Positions 7,595-16,129 of a DNA stretch of 64,000 nucleotides are shown here, in pieces. The translations under genes were made by a program, and so were the position numbers. The stretch is from Natrialba swarupiae (GTDB lineage: Archaea; Halobacteriota; Halobacteria; Halobacteriales; Natrialbaceae), in assembly GCF_008245225.1 (NCBI RefSeq), contig NZ_VTAW01000014.1, positions 1 to 64,000 on the forward strand, written 5' to 3'. Each line of letters starts with the position of its first letter. Position 1 is the first letter of the stretch. Below the pieces are notes generated by a model. That model made no database searches and was not told the origin of the DNA. It saw only the letters and a list, made by a program, of their open reading frames with translations.

Positions 7595-8815
7595 TTACTG
7601 TAGTACTTCAGCTGGTGACGGTAGCTCAGCAGCGTCCCGTTCGACGATTGCCATAACATCCGTGGCGACGAACTCACGGTTTCGTTCTCTTTCCTCGACC
7701 TGAATTAGCACGTCGCCGTCGACGAGCCTGTCGACAGCCGTGTTTGCAGCCGGGTACGACATATCGATTCGTTCTGCAGCCATCGGAACTGTGAGATACG
7801 GCTGTTCGAATAGCACCCCGATGAGTCGCTGCACCGACTCCGGTGCGGATTTGTACGCCTCCTGATACGCCTCGTACTGATCGAGCAGGAGTTTGGCCCG
7901 ACCGAGTACCTCCTCGGCCTGATCACACATTCCCGAAACGAAAAACTGGATCCACTCCTCCCACGCTCCTTCTTCACTGACCGCCAGTAGTCGATCGGTG
8001 TACTCCTCCCGGTTTGCTTTGATGTACGAACTCATATAGAACAGCGGCTTCGTGAGCGCATCGGAGGCAACGAGCATGAGAATCGCGAGCAATCGTCCGA
8101 CTCGCCCGTTCCCGTCTTTGAACGGATGAATCGTCTCGATCTGATAGTGAACGAGCGCTATGTCGACGATGTCCGGGAACCGAGACGGCGTCTGCACGTA
8201 AGCAAGCAGTGCCTCCATCATCGACTCGACCATCTCGGCTTTCGGTGGGACGAAGCGAATCGACTGCTGCCACGGTTCGGTCGACTCCTCGATCCACGCG
8301 TAATCGGGGCGAAACTCTCCGGGCAACGGATCGTCCTCATCACTCTGGCCGGTTTCCATGACGGTTCGATGGAGTTCCAACAGCAGATCGAGAGTGATGT
8401 TCTCCCTCGAGCGCCCGCTCTCGAGCAATCGCTCGCTCACCGATTGCAGTGCTTCGACGTAGTTCATCGCTTCTTGTACGTCTCGGCTGCGTGCAGACAC
8501 GTCACCACCGGCAGTCGCCCGATACATGTCGGTCGTCGTCACCTGCGTTCCTTCGATCTGCGAGGACTGTTCGGCTTCTTTGTAGAGCAGGGGTTTGAAA
8601 ACGGTATCCGCTTCCTGAACCTGCCCTCTGAACCCATCCAATCGTCCGAGCGCATGCATCGCTCGCTCGGCGAGCTGTATCGTTTCGTCCGAGAGCGTGA
8701 GCTCCGGGGGGAGATCGTCGGGGCGATAGAATTTCCCGAAGGGAACGCCCCGATCAGTCCGCACCGGCATGTAAACGCCGGGAGCGTCTGTCGGCAGATC
8801 GTACCCCCGTTTCAT
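7595..8815 (-). CDS. Fic family protein (putative AMPylator)
   Basis: A 406-residue Fic-domain protein. The Fic core motif HPFKDGNGRVGR (residues about 228-240) matches HxFxxGNGRxxR with the catalytic His and the anion-binding GNGR intact. Upstream near residue 83, SSQIEGT fits the (S/T)xxxE(G/N) inhibitory helix of class II Fic proteins, so activity is probably self-inhibited. The C-terminal 100 residues hold a winged helix (RLIGVLFEQPYLTVPMAAER and following). Fic enzymes transfer nucleotide monophosphates to proteins; targets are unknown here. It is followed upstream by an AAA-type ATPase gene on the same strand, 178 bases away, so coregulation is possible. Many archaeal Fic genes of this size are lone genes or part of toxin-like modules. 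Confidence 0.85.
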   Translation of the reverse strand: MKRGYDLPTDAPGVYMPVRTDRGVPFGKFYRPDDLPPELTLSDETIQLAERAMHALGRLDGFRGQVQEADTVFKPLLYKEAEQSSQIEGTQVTTTDMYRATAGGDVSARSRDVQEAMNYVEALQSVSERLLESGRSRENITLDLLLELHRTVMETGQSDEDDPLPGEFRPDYAWIEESTEPWQQSIRFVPPKAEMVESMMEALLAYVQTPSRFPDIVDIALVHYQIETIHPFKDGNGRVGRLLAILMLVASDALTKPLFYMSSYIKANREEYTDRLLAVSEEGAWEEWIQFFVSGMCDQAEEVLGRAKLLLDQYEAYQEAYKSAPESVQRLIGVLFEQPYLTVPMAAERIDMSYPAANTAVDRLVDGDVLIQVEERERNREFVATDVMAIVERDAAELPSPAEVLQ

Positions 8816-8993
8816 TGTACATTGATTTCGACAGCGTTGCTAAATAGATTCGGGGATCGCTTTCACAAGACTACTCTAGTCAAAGTGATTCCGGAAACGG
8901 TTTGCTAAGGCCAGTGTGTTCAAACTCGAGTCGATCTGTCTAGCTAATACAGCACGGAAACAAACTCTGGAAGCGGAATCGCTGAATCAGGCG

Positions 8994-10373
8994 CTACGGT
9001 CGCTCAGTGGTGACCAGGTCGGACAGGTCGAAGAGACGAACGTCATCCCGCGTTTCAGCGACGTGGTTGAGATCATCAGTGTATCCCGAACGGCTGAACA
9101 GTACGTACAGCGGCTCCCCGTCAGCGGGTCGGTTTGACCACTGCACTTCGGCTGCTGTCCGTTTGAGGTCGGACAGGACGCCTTCACTGACGGGGGTGGA
9201 GGTGAACTTACACTCTCCAGCGACAAGTCCCTCCGCTGTCAAGCCGAGGACGTCCAGTTCGTGTTCCTTGAACCACCACTGTCCGACGTCTCGGAACTGT
9301 CGGTCGACGAGAGTTGGGAGTGCTCGCTGGCAGAGCCGTTCGAACAGCGAACTCACGTAATCCGCGAGTTCTGGCTCGACAAGCTCTTCATATGCGTTCT
9401 CACCGAGCATCCGAAGCTGATCCTGATTGCCGTAGACGAATCGGAACCAGAACCGGAACAGCGGTGCAGCAATTCGATACCGGCCACGTTTCGACGAGGT
9501 CGGCGATTCAGTTACGGGAATGTGTCGCTCGACGAGGCGGAGCCGGCGAAGCTTCTGAAGGTACGTGCTTAGTGAGCTCGACTCCACGCCGGCCATACCT
9601 GCGATTTCGTTTGGAGTTCGGCGGCCATGGGCGAGTGCGCGGAGAATGCTGAAGTAGGTGTTTGGCTGTCGGAGTTCGGTTCGGAGAAGGAACTCTGGCT
9701 CGGAGTACAAGAGTCCTCGTTCCGAGAGGATCGACTGCTGGACGTTCTGCTCTAACTCTTGGTCAGTATCGATTGTCTGGAGATAGTACGGTGTCCCACC
9801 GTATATCGACCACGCGGTGATAGCGGTTTCAGGGTCGTACCCCGGGAAGAACTGGCGTGCGTCAGCGACGGAGAGTGGTTTGAGGTCGATCGTTTCCGTT
9901 CGTCGCCCATATAACGGCGCACTCCCCGAGAGTACCTTCTCTTCCATGACGCTAATCGAGGACCCGACGAGCACGAGGGTCATTCCAGTCTCCTGTAACT
10001 CCATATCCCAGACCCGTTGTAGCCGGGAGGGGAGCGACTCATCCTGGTCGATGAGGAACGGGAACTCGTCAATGACGACAACAGCGTCTTGGTCACCAAG
10101 TGCCTCGAGGAGTGCTTCCCAGTCCCGGCGAACGTTTCGCAGTGAAGGGAATTGTGCAGTCGCTGTGTCCACGAACTGCTCGAGCTGGTTTTGTGCGGTA
10201 GACTCGACTGCTTGGTAGTAGACGGCGTCGTCCCGATCAGCGATGGACTGACGGACCAGTTCACTCTTCCCCAGACGGCGGCGTCCGTAGATCACGACGA
10301 AATCTGCCGTCTCGGACTCGTAGCAGTCCGTGAGTTGATCGAGTTCGACCTCCCGATCAACGAATTGCTCCAT
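8994..10373 (-). CDS. DUF234-type archaeal ATPase with nuclease-like C-terminus
   Basis: A 459-residue protein of the archaeal AAA ATPase family. Walker A is GRRRLGKSEL (residues 30-39), Walker B is AVVVIDEFPF near 100, and arginine-rich sensor regions follow. Residues 255-300 carry a winged-helix segment. The C-terminal DUF234 part keeps a nuclease-like pattern: ELDVLGL near 370 then GECKF near 383, which matches E-x-D and (E/Q)xK of the PD-(D/E)XK fold. Two tandem palindromes (10409-10436) stand just before the start at 10373. The family is common in archaeal accessory DNA, of uncertain role, with a defence or mobile-element link suggested by its nuclease residues. Confidence 0.8.
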   Translation of the reverse strand: MEQFVDREVELDQLTDCYESETADFVVIYGRRRLGKSELVRQSIADRDDAVYYQAVESTAQNQLEQFVDTATAQFPSLRNVRRDWEALLEALGDQDAVVVIDEFPFLIDQDESLPSRLQRVWDMELQETGMTLVLVGSSISVMEEKVLSGSAPLYGRRTETIDLKPLSVADARQFFPGYDPETAITAWSIYGGTPYYLQTIDTDQELEQNVQQSILSERGLLYSEPEFLLRTELRQPNTYFSILRALAHGRRTPNEIAGMAGVESSSLSTYLQKLRRLRLVERHIPVTESPTSSKRGRYRIAAPLFRFWFRFVYGNQDQLRMLGENAYEELVEPELADYVSSLFERLCQRALPTLVDRQFRDVGQWWFKEHELDVLGLTAEGLVAGECKFTSTPVSEGVLSDLKRTAAEVQWSNRPADGEPLYVLFSRSGYTDDLNHVAETRDDVRLFDLSDLVTTERP

Positions 10374-10408
10374 ACACCTGATCGAACCTGCTTCTCAATA
10401 GAACTCAC

Positions 10409-10436
10409 GATTTCGGAAATCGCAATTTCGGAAATC
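10409..10436. promoter_or_regulatory. Two tandem 13-base palindromes before the ATPase gene
   Basis: GATTTCGGAAATC (10409-10421) is a perfect 6-1-6 palindrome and AATTTCGGAAATC (10424-10436) repeats it with one change. Their centres are 15 bases apart. They lie 36-63 bases upstream of the ATG at 10373, in the promoter position for a leaderless or short-leader transcript, so they are likely repressor sites. Confidence 0.55.
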
Positions 10437-10654
10437 TGTTTTCCTTTCCTTAGAGGAGAGTCGACCACGTCGGAACAGAAGAGACTCAGCCTCCTCTCCC
10501 TTTGCGAAGTGTAAATGGATGTGTCTGCTCTCCCCAAGTGCGGAAGATGAGACAGCAGGCATCGGGGTGTGTGAACCAGCCGACCGTGACCCACGGCACC
10601 GCTCAAGGCCACTTGCCGTTGGTGTTGCGGGAGTGTCCGACTAATCCACGGGAA

Positions 10655-10678
10655 GTCACGGGCCACCGCGCCCGTGAC
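10655..10678. repeat. Hairpin of a probable IS200/IS605-type right end
   Basis: GTCACGGGC (10655-10663) and GCCCGTGAC (10670-10678) pair perfectly, and CGTTCAC follows. The hairpin at 11276-11298 is followed by GGTTCAC, and TnpB elements in this window end in comparable GC-rich stems. The stretch 10437-10774 has no intact gene; it may be the 3' remnant of a TnpB element. Confidence 0.35.
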
Positions 10679-10774
10679 CGTTCACAAGGTTAGTGTCCAG
10701 AACAATCAGTGACGGTGAAACGAAAGACAGGGAACAGCCATGAACTACTTGAGATAATATTATCATTTTCAGCC

Positions 10775-11092
10775 ATGGTCACGTTTCCACCGGGAGAGTC
10801 GCAAGACGTCTGCGCTATTTGCCGAGAGCCGTTCGAAGAATACGATCCAGAGTTTGCTCAGAATTATGCAAACCTCGTCTGCGAAGCATGCGATAAGAAG
10901 GCTGTTACAAAACACGGATCACGTGACAGGACAAAGCCAGCAAGCGAGACTCACGGAAATCCCGTGTATATTGATGGACAGAAGTGTTGGCGTCGTTATC
11001 GGTTTGGCGGATACATTACTCGTCTAGACGAGCACGACTGTGATACAATCGAAGAATTTCATCAGAAACATAGAGAAGAATTTTCCGATTAG
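10775..11092 (+). CDS. Conserved haloarchaeal zinc-binding protein
   Basis: A 105-residue protein with an N-terminal zinc ribbon: CAICREPFEEY, then LVCEACDKKAV, giving two CxxC pairs about 25 residues apart. The C-terminal half, with DGQKCWRRYRFGGYITRLDE, is aromatic and basic then acidic, a combination typical of small haloarchaeal proteins. The ATG at 10775 follows the AT-rich GAGATAATATTATC, a plausible promoter. No function is known; by fold it may bind nucleic acid or protein. Confidence 0.6.
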   Translation: MVTFPPGESQDVCAICREPFEEYDPEFAQNYANLVCEACDKKAVTKHGSRDRTKPASETHGNPVYIDGQKCWRRYRFGGYITRLDEHDCDTIEEFHQKHREEFSD

Positions 11093-11275
11093 TTATAGTC
11101 GTATCGTGGTAGCTCATCACTCCGGTTTCAGTTCTCGATCAATTCCGTGGTACTTACATTCTCGCTGGAACGTTCGGTCAAACTGGACGTTTCGGATGGG
11201 AATCAGGCAACACCCACACCGAGGACAAGACTTGAAGCGGCCTGCTTACGAATCTACAGGCGGAGTAGGCCGGCT

Positions 11276-11298
11276 GCCTCGGGGCTTGACCCCGAGGC
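11276..11298. repeat. GC-rich hairpin, probable IS200/IS605-type right end
   Basis: GCCTCGGGG (11276-11284), a five-base loop, and CCCCGAGGC (11290-11298) form a perfect stem followed by GGTTCAC. Upstream (11170-11275) a frame reads SDGNQATPTPRTRL and RSRPAASGLDP, which looks like a TnpB tail. The 11093-11353 interval is therefore best seen as the last part of a lost element, with no intact gene. Confidence 0.4.
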
Positions 11299-11353
11299 GG
11301 TTCACACGACGGGGAAGACGGGACAGACCAGACGCAGCGTCGTCGGAAATGCA

Positions 11354-11680
11354 CTACTCCGGGTTTGGTTGCTCAAATGCCTCGGTGTCGACAGCATCCC
11401 AGTCAACTCCATACGGATAGGGAAGAATTTCCGTCCAGACCATGAGATATCCCTGTTCGCCCGGTTCGATCCAGTGTAGCTTCTCAACAATGACCTCTTC
11501 CCCATCGATGACTTCCGGTGCTGCATCACGATATGGAACGGCTCGGCTATCATCAAGCAATTTCAGAAGATCCTCCTCGACCACGCCAGTTGAGTCGAAC
11601 GTCTCGATCGTTCCGTCTTCAGCGACGGTGGCGACGTGTTCCTCCGTTTCGAGGTCGAGAATGTCGATAGTTCGGACCAT
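11354..11680 (-). CDS. Hypothetical acidic protein
   Basis: A 108-residue protein beginning MVRTIDILDLETEEHVATVA and ending EAFEQPNPE. It has alternating short beta-strand-like segments (VIDGEEVIVEKLHWIEPGE, YLMVWTEILPYPYGVDW) and acidic patches; no catalytic motif is visible. It stands alone: a likely relic lies after it and about 370 bases before it (11681-12049) hold no gene that can be recognised. The family is unknown. Confidence that it is a real gene rests on composition and length. Confidence 0.5.
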   Translation of the reverse strand: MVRTIDILDLETEEHVATVAEDGTIETFDSTGVVEEDLLKLLDDSRAVPYRDAAPEVIDGEEVIVEKLHWIEPGEQGYLMVWTEILPYPYGVDWDAVDTEAFEQPNPE

Positions 11681-12049
11681 TTCCCCTTGGCTCCTACTGC
11701 GCGCTACATCGTGACAAGGACATTAACCGTTCTGATTTTCAGTAGCATTTAGGTCCATTACTCACAGAAGGAGTTGATGGGGTCAGAGATTCTGGAAAGA
11801 GCGTGACCAGGAGCTGAGTGACCGATTGTGGTCTCCAGTGACAGTTGTTGTCTTCAGAACATCCTTCGATTTCTGTCCGATAGTCTGACCACCGACAACC
11901 ACTCGAGGAACACACCTACCGGTAACCAACCCGCATACACCCGCGTACGTCCTGTGAGTTAGGTTTCTGAGAGAGTTACGAAGTCCCTCTCGAGGTCACA
12001 TCTCCACCACTGTCCCCGGTCATCCGAGGACACCAGCTGTCACCGGCTT

Positions 12050-12922
12050 CTATGCATCACCCCCCGTTTCGCCAGGAATCTCAGCATCTGCAGGAAGGAT
12101 CAACCGTCGCTCGGTGTACTTGAGGCCGTTCTTGCGCTCCGTTCGCTTCCGAACAGCGAGGCGGTGCTTCGAAAGATCCAGCATGGCGTCGATTACCCGC
12201 GAGACCAATTTCTTCGCGTAACTCTCGCTGATACCGGTTTCTTGCCGACGAATCCAATGCTTGAGATCACTCGCCTTGACGTACTCGGCGATCTCTCGGC
12301 AGCCGTTCTCCCAGGGGTTGTCACCGACACTGTCGTCGACCCGTGCCTGCCAGAGCTTCGCCGCCAATCGTGTCGGCACCGTATTCGCAGCTGCACGGCG
12401 CATCTCGTCGTGCATCCTGGCGAGTTGCTGAATCGGCAGCAAGTCACCGTAGGCGAGCGAGACGTTTCCCCGGTCGAGCGGGTCCGCACTCTCAGGAAGT
12501 CGGAAGTACGTCTCACCATCGTCCTTGGTGAGCCGCTCGAGGCGGCCATCGGGAACCTCGACGTCGTGTTCGTCGACGGTCTCTTCACGCAGGTGGGCAC
12601 CTTTCTCGAGTTCGCGGGATTGCAGTTCCGTCACCCGCTCCTTGTTCGCGCTCGCCTTGTTCAGCGCTGCTGCAGTCGCTCTCTCGAGGCGCTCACACGC
12701 TTTCTCGGTCTCGTCGAGGTGTTCGTCGTGCTGGTCGAGTCGGCGCTCGAGATCGGCAATGCGTTCGTCTTTCCGGTCGAGTTGGGTCTCGAGATCTGCG
12801 ATACGCTCGTCTTTGCGCTCTACCGCTTGCTCGAGGTCGCCGATCCGCTGTTCGAGGGCTTCGAGGCGATCGGCGAGGGGGTCTGGAAGCTGTTCGCTCG
12901 GTGTGGTAGCGGATGAAGTCAT
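12050..12922 (-). CDS. Coiled-coil protein of plasmid or viral type
   Basis: A 290-residue protein starting MTSSATTPSEQLPDPL. Residues 20-105 are heptad-rich coiled coil, built of near-repeats: RLEALEQRIGDLEQAVERKD, then ERIADLETQLDRKD, then ERIADLERRLDQHD. After this comes a region with LARMHDEMRRAAANTVPTRL and a basic C-terminus (KRTERKNGLKYTERRLILPA) that could contact DNA. It is the last of a leftward five-gene cassette starting at 15930. Proteins of this plan are typical of haloarchaeal plasmids and proviruses. A DNA-organising role is an inference. Confidence 0.6.
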   Translation of the reverse strand: MTSSATTPSEQLPDPLADRLEALEQRIGDLEQAVERKDERIADLETQLDRKDERIADLERRLDQHDEHLDETEKACERLERATAAALNKASANKERVTELQSRELEKGAHLREETVDEHDVEVPDGRLERLTKDDGETYFRLPESADPLDRGNVSLAYGDLLPIQQLARMHDEMRRAAANTVPTRLAAKLWQARVDDSVGDNPWENGCREIAEYVKASDLKHWIRRQETGISESYAKKLVSRVIDAMLDLSKHRLAVRKRTERKNGLKYTERRLILPADAEIPGETGGDA

Positions 12923-13043
12923 CGGTCTCGGTGTGGGAATCGGACAGGAAGCTGGTGAGCAATCGCTGCTGTAGGGTTCTGGGACAGGGGCCCGAGCCCG
13001 GGTCAACGATGGCTACCGGGCTCGTGACGTACCTCTGCTGTTC

Positions 13044-14096
13044 TCAGTGGCCGGCAGCCGGGTGGGTGTCGTCTTCGATATCGTCGTCATCGATCGGCTC
13101 GTACTCGCAGTCCTTGCCGACGGGTTCGAACCCGGGGACGTAGCTGAAGTGCTTGCCCGGTTCCCGTCGGAGCAACCACGGGAAGTCGCCGCGGTTTTCT
13201 CGGACACGGTACTGGAGATCCCACTCGTGGAGGTCTGCGGCGGGTTTGGCGACTTTTGGAGCGGGGAGTTCCCCTCGCTCGAGGTCTTCGAGTTCGAGGA
13301 CGCGGACCTCGAGCTGGCGGGCGAGTTCCTCGGCGCGAGTGGTCAGCTCGGTCGTATGGCAGAGGACAGGCATGGCTCGGCAGGCGAAGGCGACCGTACA
13401 GAGTCTGAAGATCGTCCCCGGCGTGATGGTGCCGCTCTGCCAGTCCTTGCACTGGGCGACGATCCAGTCGGTCGGTTCCTGCTGTTTCTCCTCGCGAAGG
13501 GCGACGACGTCGATCTCGAGGCTGAAGAGCGTCTGGCGGGTTTCGGCGCGGTAGCCCCAGCGCCGGAGCGCCCGCTGGAGCTGGTACTCGAGCCAGCGGC
13601 CATCACCGTGGCCCCGTCCGTCGACGTGGTCGTAGCCGGCGTCGGTTCTGATGTCGTCGAAGTCGGTCGTGACCTCGCTCTCGTCGTCGACGTCCGGCAG
13701 CAGATCTCGGACTGCCGTGATGCTCTCGAGGGCGGTTTCGAACTTGTCTTCGGGGGAGTCACTGTAGCGGTACTCGTCGGGGTGTTCGTTCCGCGCACAC
13801 TGCAGGAGACGACCGAGCCGGCGTTCAATCTGGGTGAGGGCGTCCTCGTAGTCGTCGAACTCGTCGGGTTCGCGCTGGTAGTTGGTTTCGGCACCTGGCT
13901 CTGGGCCGGGAAGGATTTCCCGGGCTTCTTCAAGCGGGCGTTTGGTCGTATGGAGCAGGCGGCGGACGGTGTGTCGCTCCTCTGCCGAGAGGTCGTGCTC
14001 GAAGGCGGTTGATTCGCGAAGCGATTCGACGGCTCTGATGAGCGGGATCAGCTGTTCGTAGTACTCGTTCGGGATAGGCGTCTCGTCAGTTGTCAT
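13044..14096 (-). CDS. Mrr-like restriction endonuclease domain protein
   Basis: A 350-residue protein. Its N-terminal 130 residues are acidic and helical without known motif. Residues about 165-260 form a Mrr-type PD-(D/E)XK nuclease: DGRWLEYQLQRALRRWGY opens the fold, LEIDVVAL supplies the metal-binding Asp, and DWIVAQCKDW supplies the QxK pair common in Mrr enzymes. The C-terminus contains DFPWLLRREPGKHFSYVPG. Mrr enzymes cleave modified DNA. It sits in the leftward cassette between the coiled-coil and unknown genes, so it may act on viral or plasmid DNA rather than as a lone type IV enzyme. Confidence 0.75.
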   Translation of the reverse strand: MTTDETPIPNEYYEQLIPLIRAVESLRESTAFEHDLSAEERHTVRRLLHTTKRPLEEAREILPGPEPGAETNYQREPDEFDDYEDALTQIERRLGRLLQCARNEHPDEYRYSDSPEDKFETALESITAVRDLLPDVDDESEVTTDFDDIRTDAGYDHVDGRGHGDGRWLEYQLQRALRRWGYRAETRQTLFSLEIDVVALREEKQQEPTDWIVAQCKDWQSGTITPGTIFRLCTVAFACRAMPVLCHTTELTTRAEELARQLEVRVLELEDLERGELPAPKVAKPAADLHEWDLQYRVRENRGDFPWLLRREPGKHFSYVPGFEPVGKDCEYEPIDDDDIEDDTHPAAGH

Positions 14097-14174
14097 GGAT
14101 CTGGCGGTGGGTGGTGGCGGTGTAGTCGATCGTCGATTCGGCTGTGGTCGGCGTCGTGACCGTAGACTGGCAGC

Positions 14175-14906
14175 TCATGGTGACTGTGAGTCCGAGTCCG
14201 GCTCCAAATTTGACTCGAGAGTGCCAATCGGGCTCGTGGTGAAGTGCTTCCGGGTAAGCGGTGTTTCAGCGAGGGTCGTCAGCGTGGGTTGGCCCTGCTG
14301 CTGGATGTGATGGTACAGGCCGTCTCTTGTGACTGCCTGCCAGTCATCGGCGTCTAACTCTCGATAGCGGAGTTCATCGTCGACGGCGACGACGACCCCC
14401 TGTTCGGTTGTGGCAGTCGCATCGAAGACGAGTGCCGGCGGGTCAGATCGGTGCCACTGTCCCCGGAGTTGTTCGAGGAGTGCCTTGAGCGCCGGAGGAT
14501 CGGTTGGGGTAGGGGCCTGGGCTTCAGTTGGGGCACGGATTGCGACGTCTTCGACGGTAGAGCGACCGCACGGTCGCCAGCCTGTCCCCTCCCACTCGAG
14601 TTTCCGATAGCTCCACTCCCCGTCTTCGCTCTTGGGTTCGAAGACGAGGCGGCGAGGCGGTGTCCCATCAGGATCCCACTGGAGTGTGATCGCGTCGGAC
14701 TCCCTCGTGGCAGAGGCTGCCTGCTGGTGTCGGAGCGCGAAAAGCACCGGGTTGAGCGCTGAGCGAGCGTTGTGCAGTTGCTGGAGTGCGTCCGCCTGGC
14801 GAGAGGTCGCAATGTCGGTGGTGGTCGACAGCTCCTCGATCAGCTGGTGGATGTCGGTGTCGATCTCCTCGAGGGCGGTGATGAACTCCTGCAGGTCGTC
14901 GCTCAT
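14175..14906 (-). CDS. Hypothetical protein of the leftward cassette
   Basis: A 243-residue acidic protein. The first 60 residues form an amphipathic helix pair (FITALEEIDTDIHQLIEELS and LQQLHNARSALNPVLFALRH), after which beta-rich segments include RRLVFEPKSEDGEWSYRKLE and a C-terminal half with LVFDATATTEQGVVVAVDDE. Its start codon overlaps the stop of the gene upstream by four bases (14903-14906), so both are cotranslated. The family is unknown. The high GC content and long antisense open frames of this region show strong coding bias. Confidence 0.6.
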   Translation of the reverse strand: MSDDLQEFITALEEIDTDIHQLIEELSTTTDIATSRQADALQQLHNARSALNPVLFALRHQQAASATRESDAITLQWDPDGTPPRRLVFEPKSEDGEWSYRKLEWEGTGWRPCGRSTVEDVAIRAPTEAQAPTPTDPPALKALLEQLRGQWHRSDPPALVFDATATTEQGVVVAVDDELRYRELDADDWQAVTRDGLYHHIQQQGQPTLTTLAETPLTRKHFTTSPIGTLESNLEPDSDSQSP

Positions 14907-15664
14907 TGCGTCTCACCCCGCTGTTTCAGGAGTTCGTCGACGGTGTGGGGTCGTTTGGTGAGTTCGGCTGGGCGGTCGGCGTCGGCGTTATCGAGGTGTA
15001 TCGTGAGCTCCGAAATCGGCTCCCGACCGGTTTCACGCCACTCACCCTTGCGGATTTCGTGGGTAATTCGCCAGGCTTCGCCGCCGGTATCTGGGACGAT
15101 CGTGATTCGACGCCGTCGGTTGTTGATCGTCGTATACTCGAGGACAAGCTCGAGATCGTGGTCGGAGTCGGGGGCAGTATCGTGGCCGCCGTCGGTCGCG
15201 AGTCGAGGGTCGTCGTCGGCGTCGACGAGCAGGAGCCCATCCCGGTCGTCGATGGTCGCGAGGTCGTAGACGCGCACCTCGTCGTTTGGATCGACCTCGA
15301 GTTCGTCGGTGACGTCGGGGCCAGCCGCGATACGAGCGCCATCGTATCGTGTACACAGCGTATACTCGGCGAGTGGATCGGTGGTCTCGGACGGCGGGAC
15401 GATCGCGACCCCGTCCTTGTGGGTGATGGCGTGGACAGTTGTGGAAGGCCAGTGCTGGCTGTCGATGGCTGCCGTCGAGATCGTGACTGTGTGGTCGGCG
15501 CTGACGGTGTAGGTCCCGCGGTAGCCGTCGCCCGTTTGGGTGACGTATTTCGAGGGCGAGGTGGTCTGGTCGAGGTTTGATTCGTGTGGGGGCGTCCGGC
15601 AGTCGTTGCAGAGGCGACGGTTGGTCATTTCCTTCCCGCAGCGGAGGCACGTGTCCCCGCTCAT
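14903..15664 (-). CDS. Zinc-ribbon protein of the leftward cassette
   Basis: A 253-residue protein with an N-terminal zinc ribbon (CLRCGKEMTNRRLCNDC, residues 5-21), followed by a beta-rich body rich in Asp and Thr (ITIVPDTGGEAWRITHEIRK). It overlaps the gene on either side by four bases (15661-15664 and 14903-14906), forming a tight operon. The zinc ribbon is a common device for nucleic-acid contact. No more specific identity can be given; it is likely a haloarchaeal mobile-element protein. Confidence 0.65.
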   Translation of the reverse strand: MSGDTCLRCGKEMTNRRLCNDCRTPPHESNLDQTTSPSKYVTQTGDGYRGTYTVSADHTVTISTAAIDSQHWPSTTVHAITHKDGVAIVPPSETTDPLAEYTLCTRYDGARIAAGPDVTDELEVDPNDEVRVYDLATIDDRDGLLLVDADDDPRLATDGGHDTAPDSDHDLELVLEYTTINNRRRRITIVPDTGGEAWRITHEIRKGEWRETGREPISELTIHLDNADADRPAELTKRPHTVDELLKQRGETQ

Positions 15665-15930
15665 TCGCGGTCACCTCCGGTCGGCTCGAGGAGGACTGCG
15701 TCCTCGCCGGCGACAATGATCTCGTCGTCGGTGGTTTCGGCGTGGCGTTTAGGTGTTTCTGCGGGGAACTGTATGGATGGGCGAGTCTGGGGTGTACAAC
15801 CTCTCGTCCGTTCGCCCGCGGTCTGACGCGGGTGCGTTTTCTTGGTGGTGTTCTCGTGGCCAGTCGATCGGCCAGCTGTACCATCGTCTAGTGGGCAATA
15901 TTCATTGCCCCGTGGGCTTTCATTTCGCAT
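15661..15930 (-). CDS. Small first gene of the leftward cassette
   Basis: An 89-residue protein starting MRNESPRGNEYCPLDDGTAG at 15930 and ending AVLLEPTGGDRE. It is polar, Thr/Arg-rich in its middle and acidic at the end. It overlaps the zinc-ribbon gene by four bases. The frame is open to 15981, but the ATG at 15930 gives a better N-terminus. A hairpin (15983-16001) and a 17-base palindrome (16048-16064) lie upstream. No family is recognised; the translation coupling supports its reality. Confidence 0.45.
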   Translation of the reverse strand: MRNESPRGNEYCPLDDGTAGRSTGHENTTKKTHPRQTAGERTRGCTPQTRPSIQFPAETPKRHAETTDDEIIVAGEDAVLLEPTGGDRE

Positions 15931-15982
15931 GGTCGGAAGCCTCGTGCAGAGGGTGACCCGACCCCGGCGTGTCTCCAGCACG

Positions 15983-16001
15983 CTGGACCTTTCAGGTCCA
16001 G
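15983..16001. repeat. Hairpin upstream of the leftward cassette
   Basis: CTGGACCT and AGGTCCAG are perfect arms with loop TTC (15983-16001). It would lie in the 5' region of the leftward transcript and could be a leader stem or a rightward terminator; there is no T-run after it. Confidence 0.4.
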
Positions 16002-16047
16002 AAGGGCCAGGTCAACAGCCACTTGACACTGACTACTAATATAATTT

Positions 16048-16064
16048 ACTGACGAGTCGTCAGT
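16048..16064. promoter_or_regulatory. 17-base palindromic operator between divergent genes
   Basis: ACTGACGAGTCGTCAGT is a perfect palindrome (arms of eight bases about one central G). It lies between the leftward cassette (15930) and the rightward repressor gene (16130), beside AT-rich TATA-like sequences (TAATATAATT at 16037-16046 and CACTATAAC near 16071). It is the natural binding site of the neighbouring phiH1-like repressor. Confidence 0.6.
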
Positions 16065-16129
16065 GGATAGCACTATAACACAAGCAATTATGCACGAGTA
16101 GCCAGAAAGCACGCATAACCAGTATTCGT

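Noticed and set aside
12164-15884. Long open frames on the strand opposite the leftward cassette (for example 12164-12916, 13047-14012, 14906-15580)
   Set aside because: They are shadows caused by high GC and strong codon bias in the leftward genes; their proteins are Val/Arg-rich with no known family features and no start signals.
15983-16001. Hairpin as a tRNA fragment or attachment site
   Set aside because: Only one stem-loop is present, with no acceptor, D or T arms or conserved T-loop.
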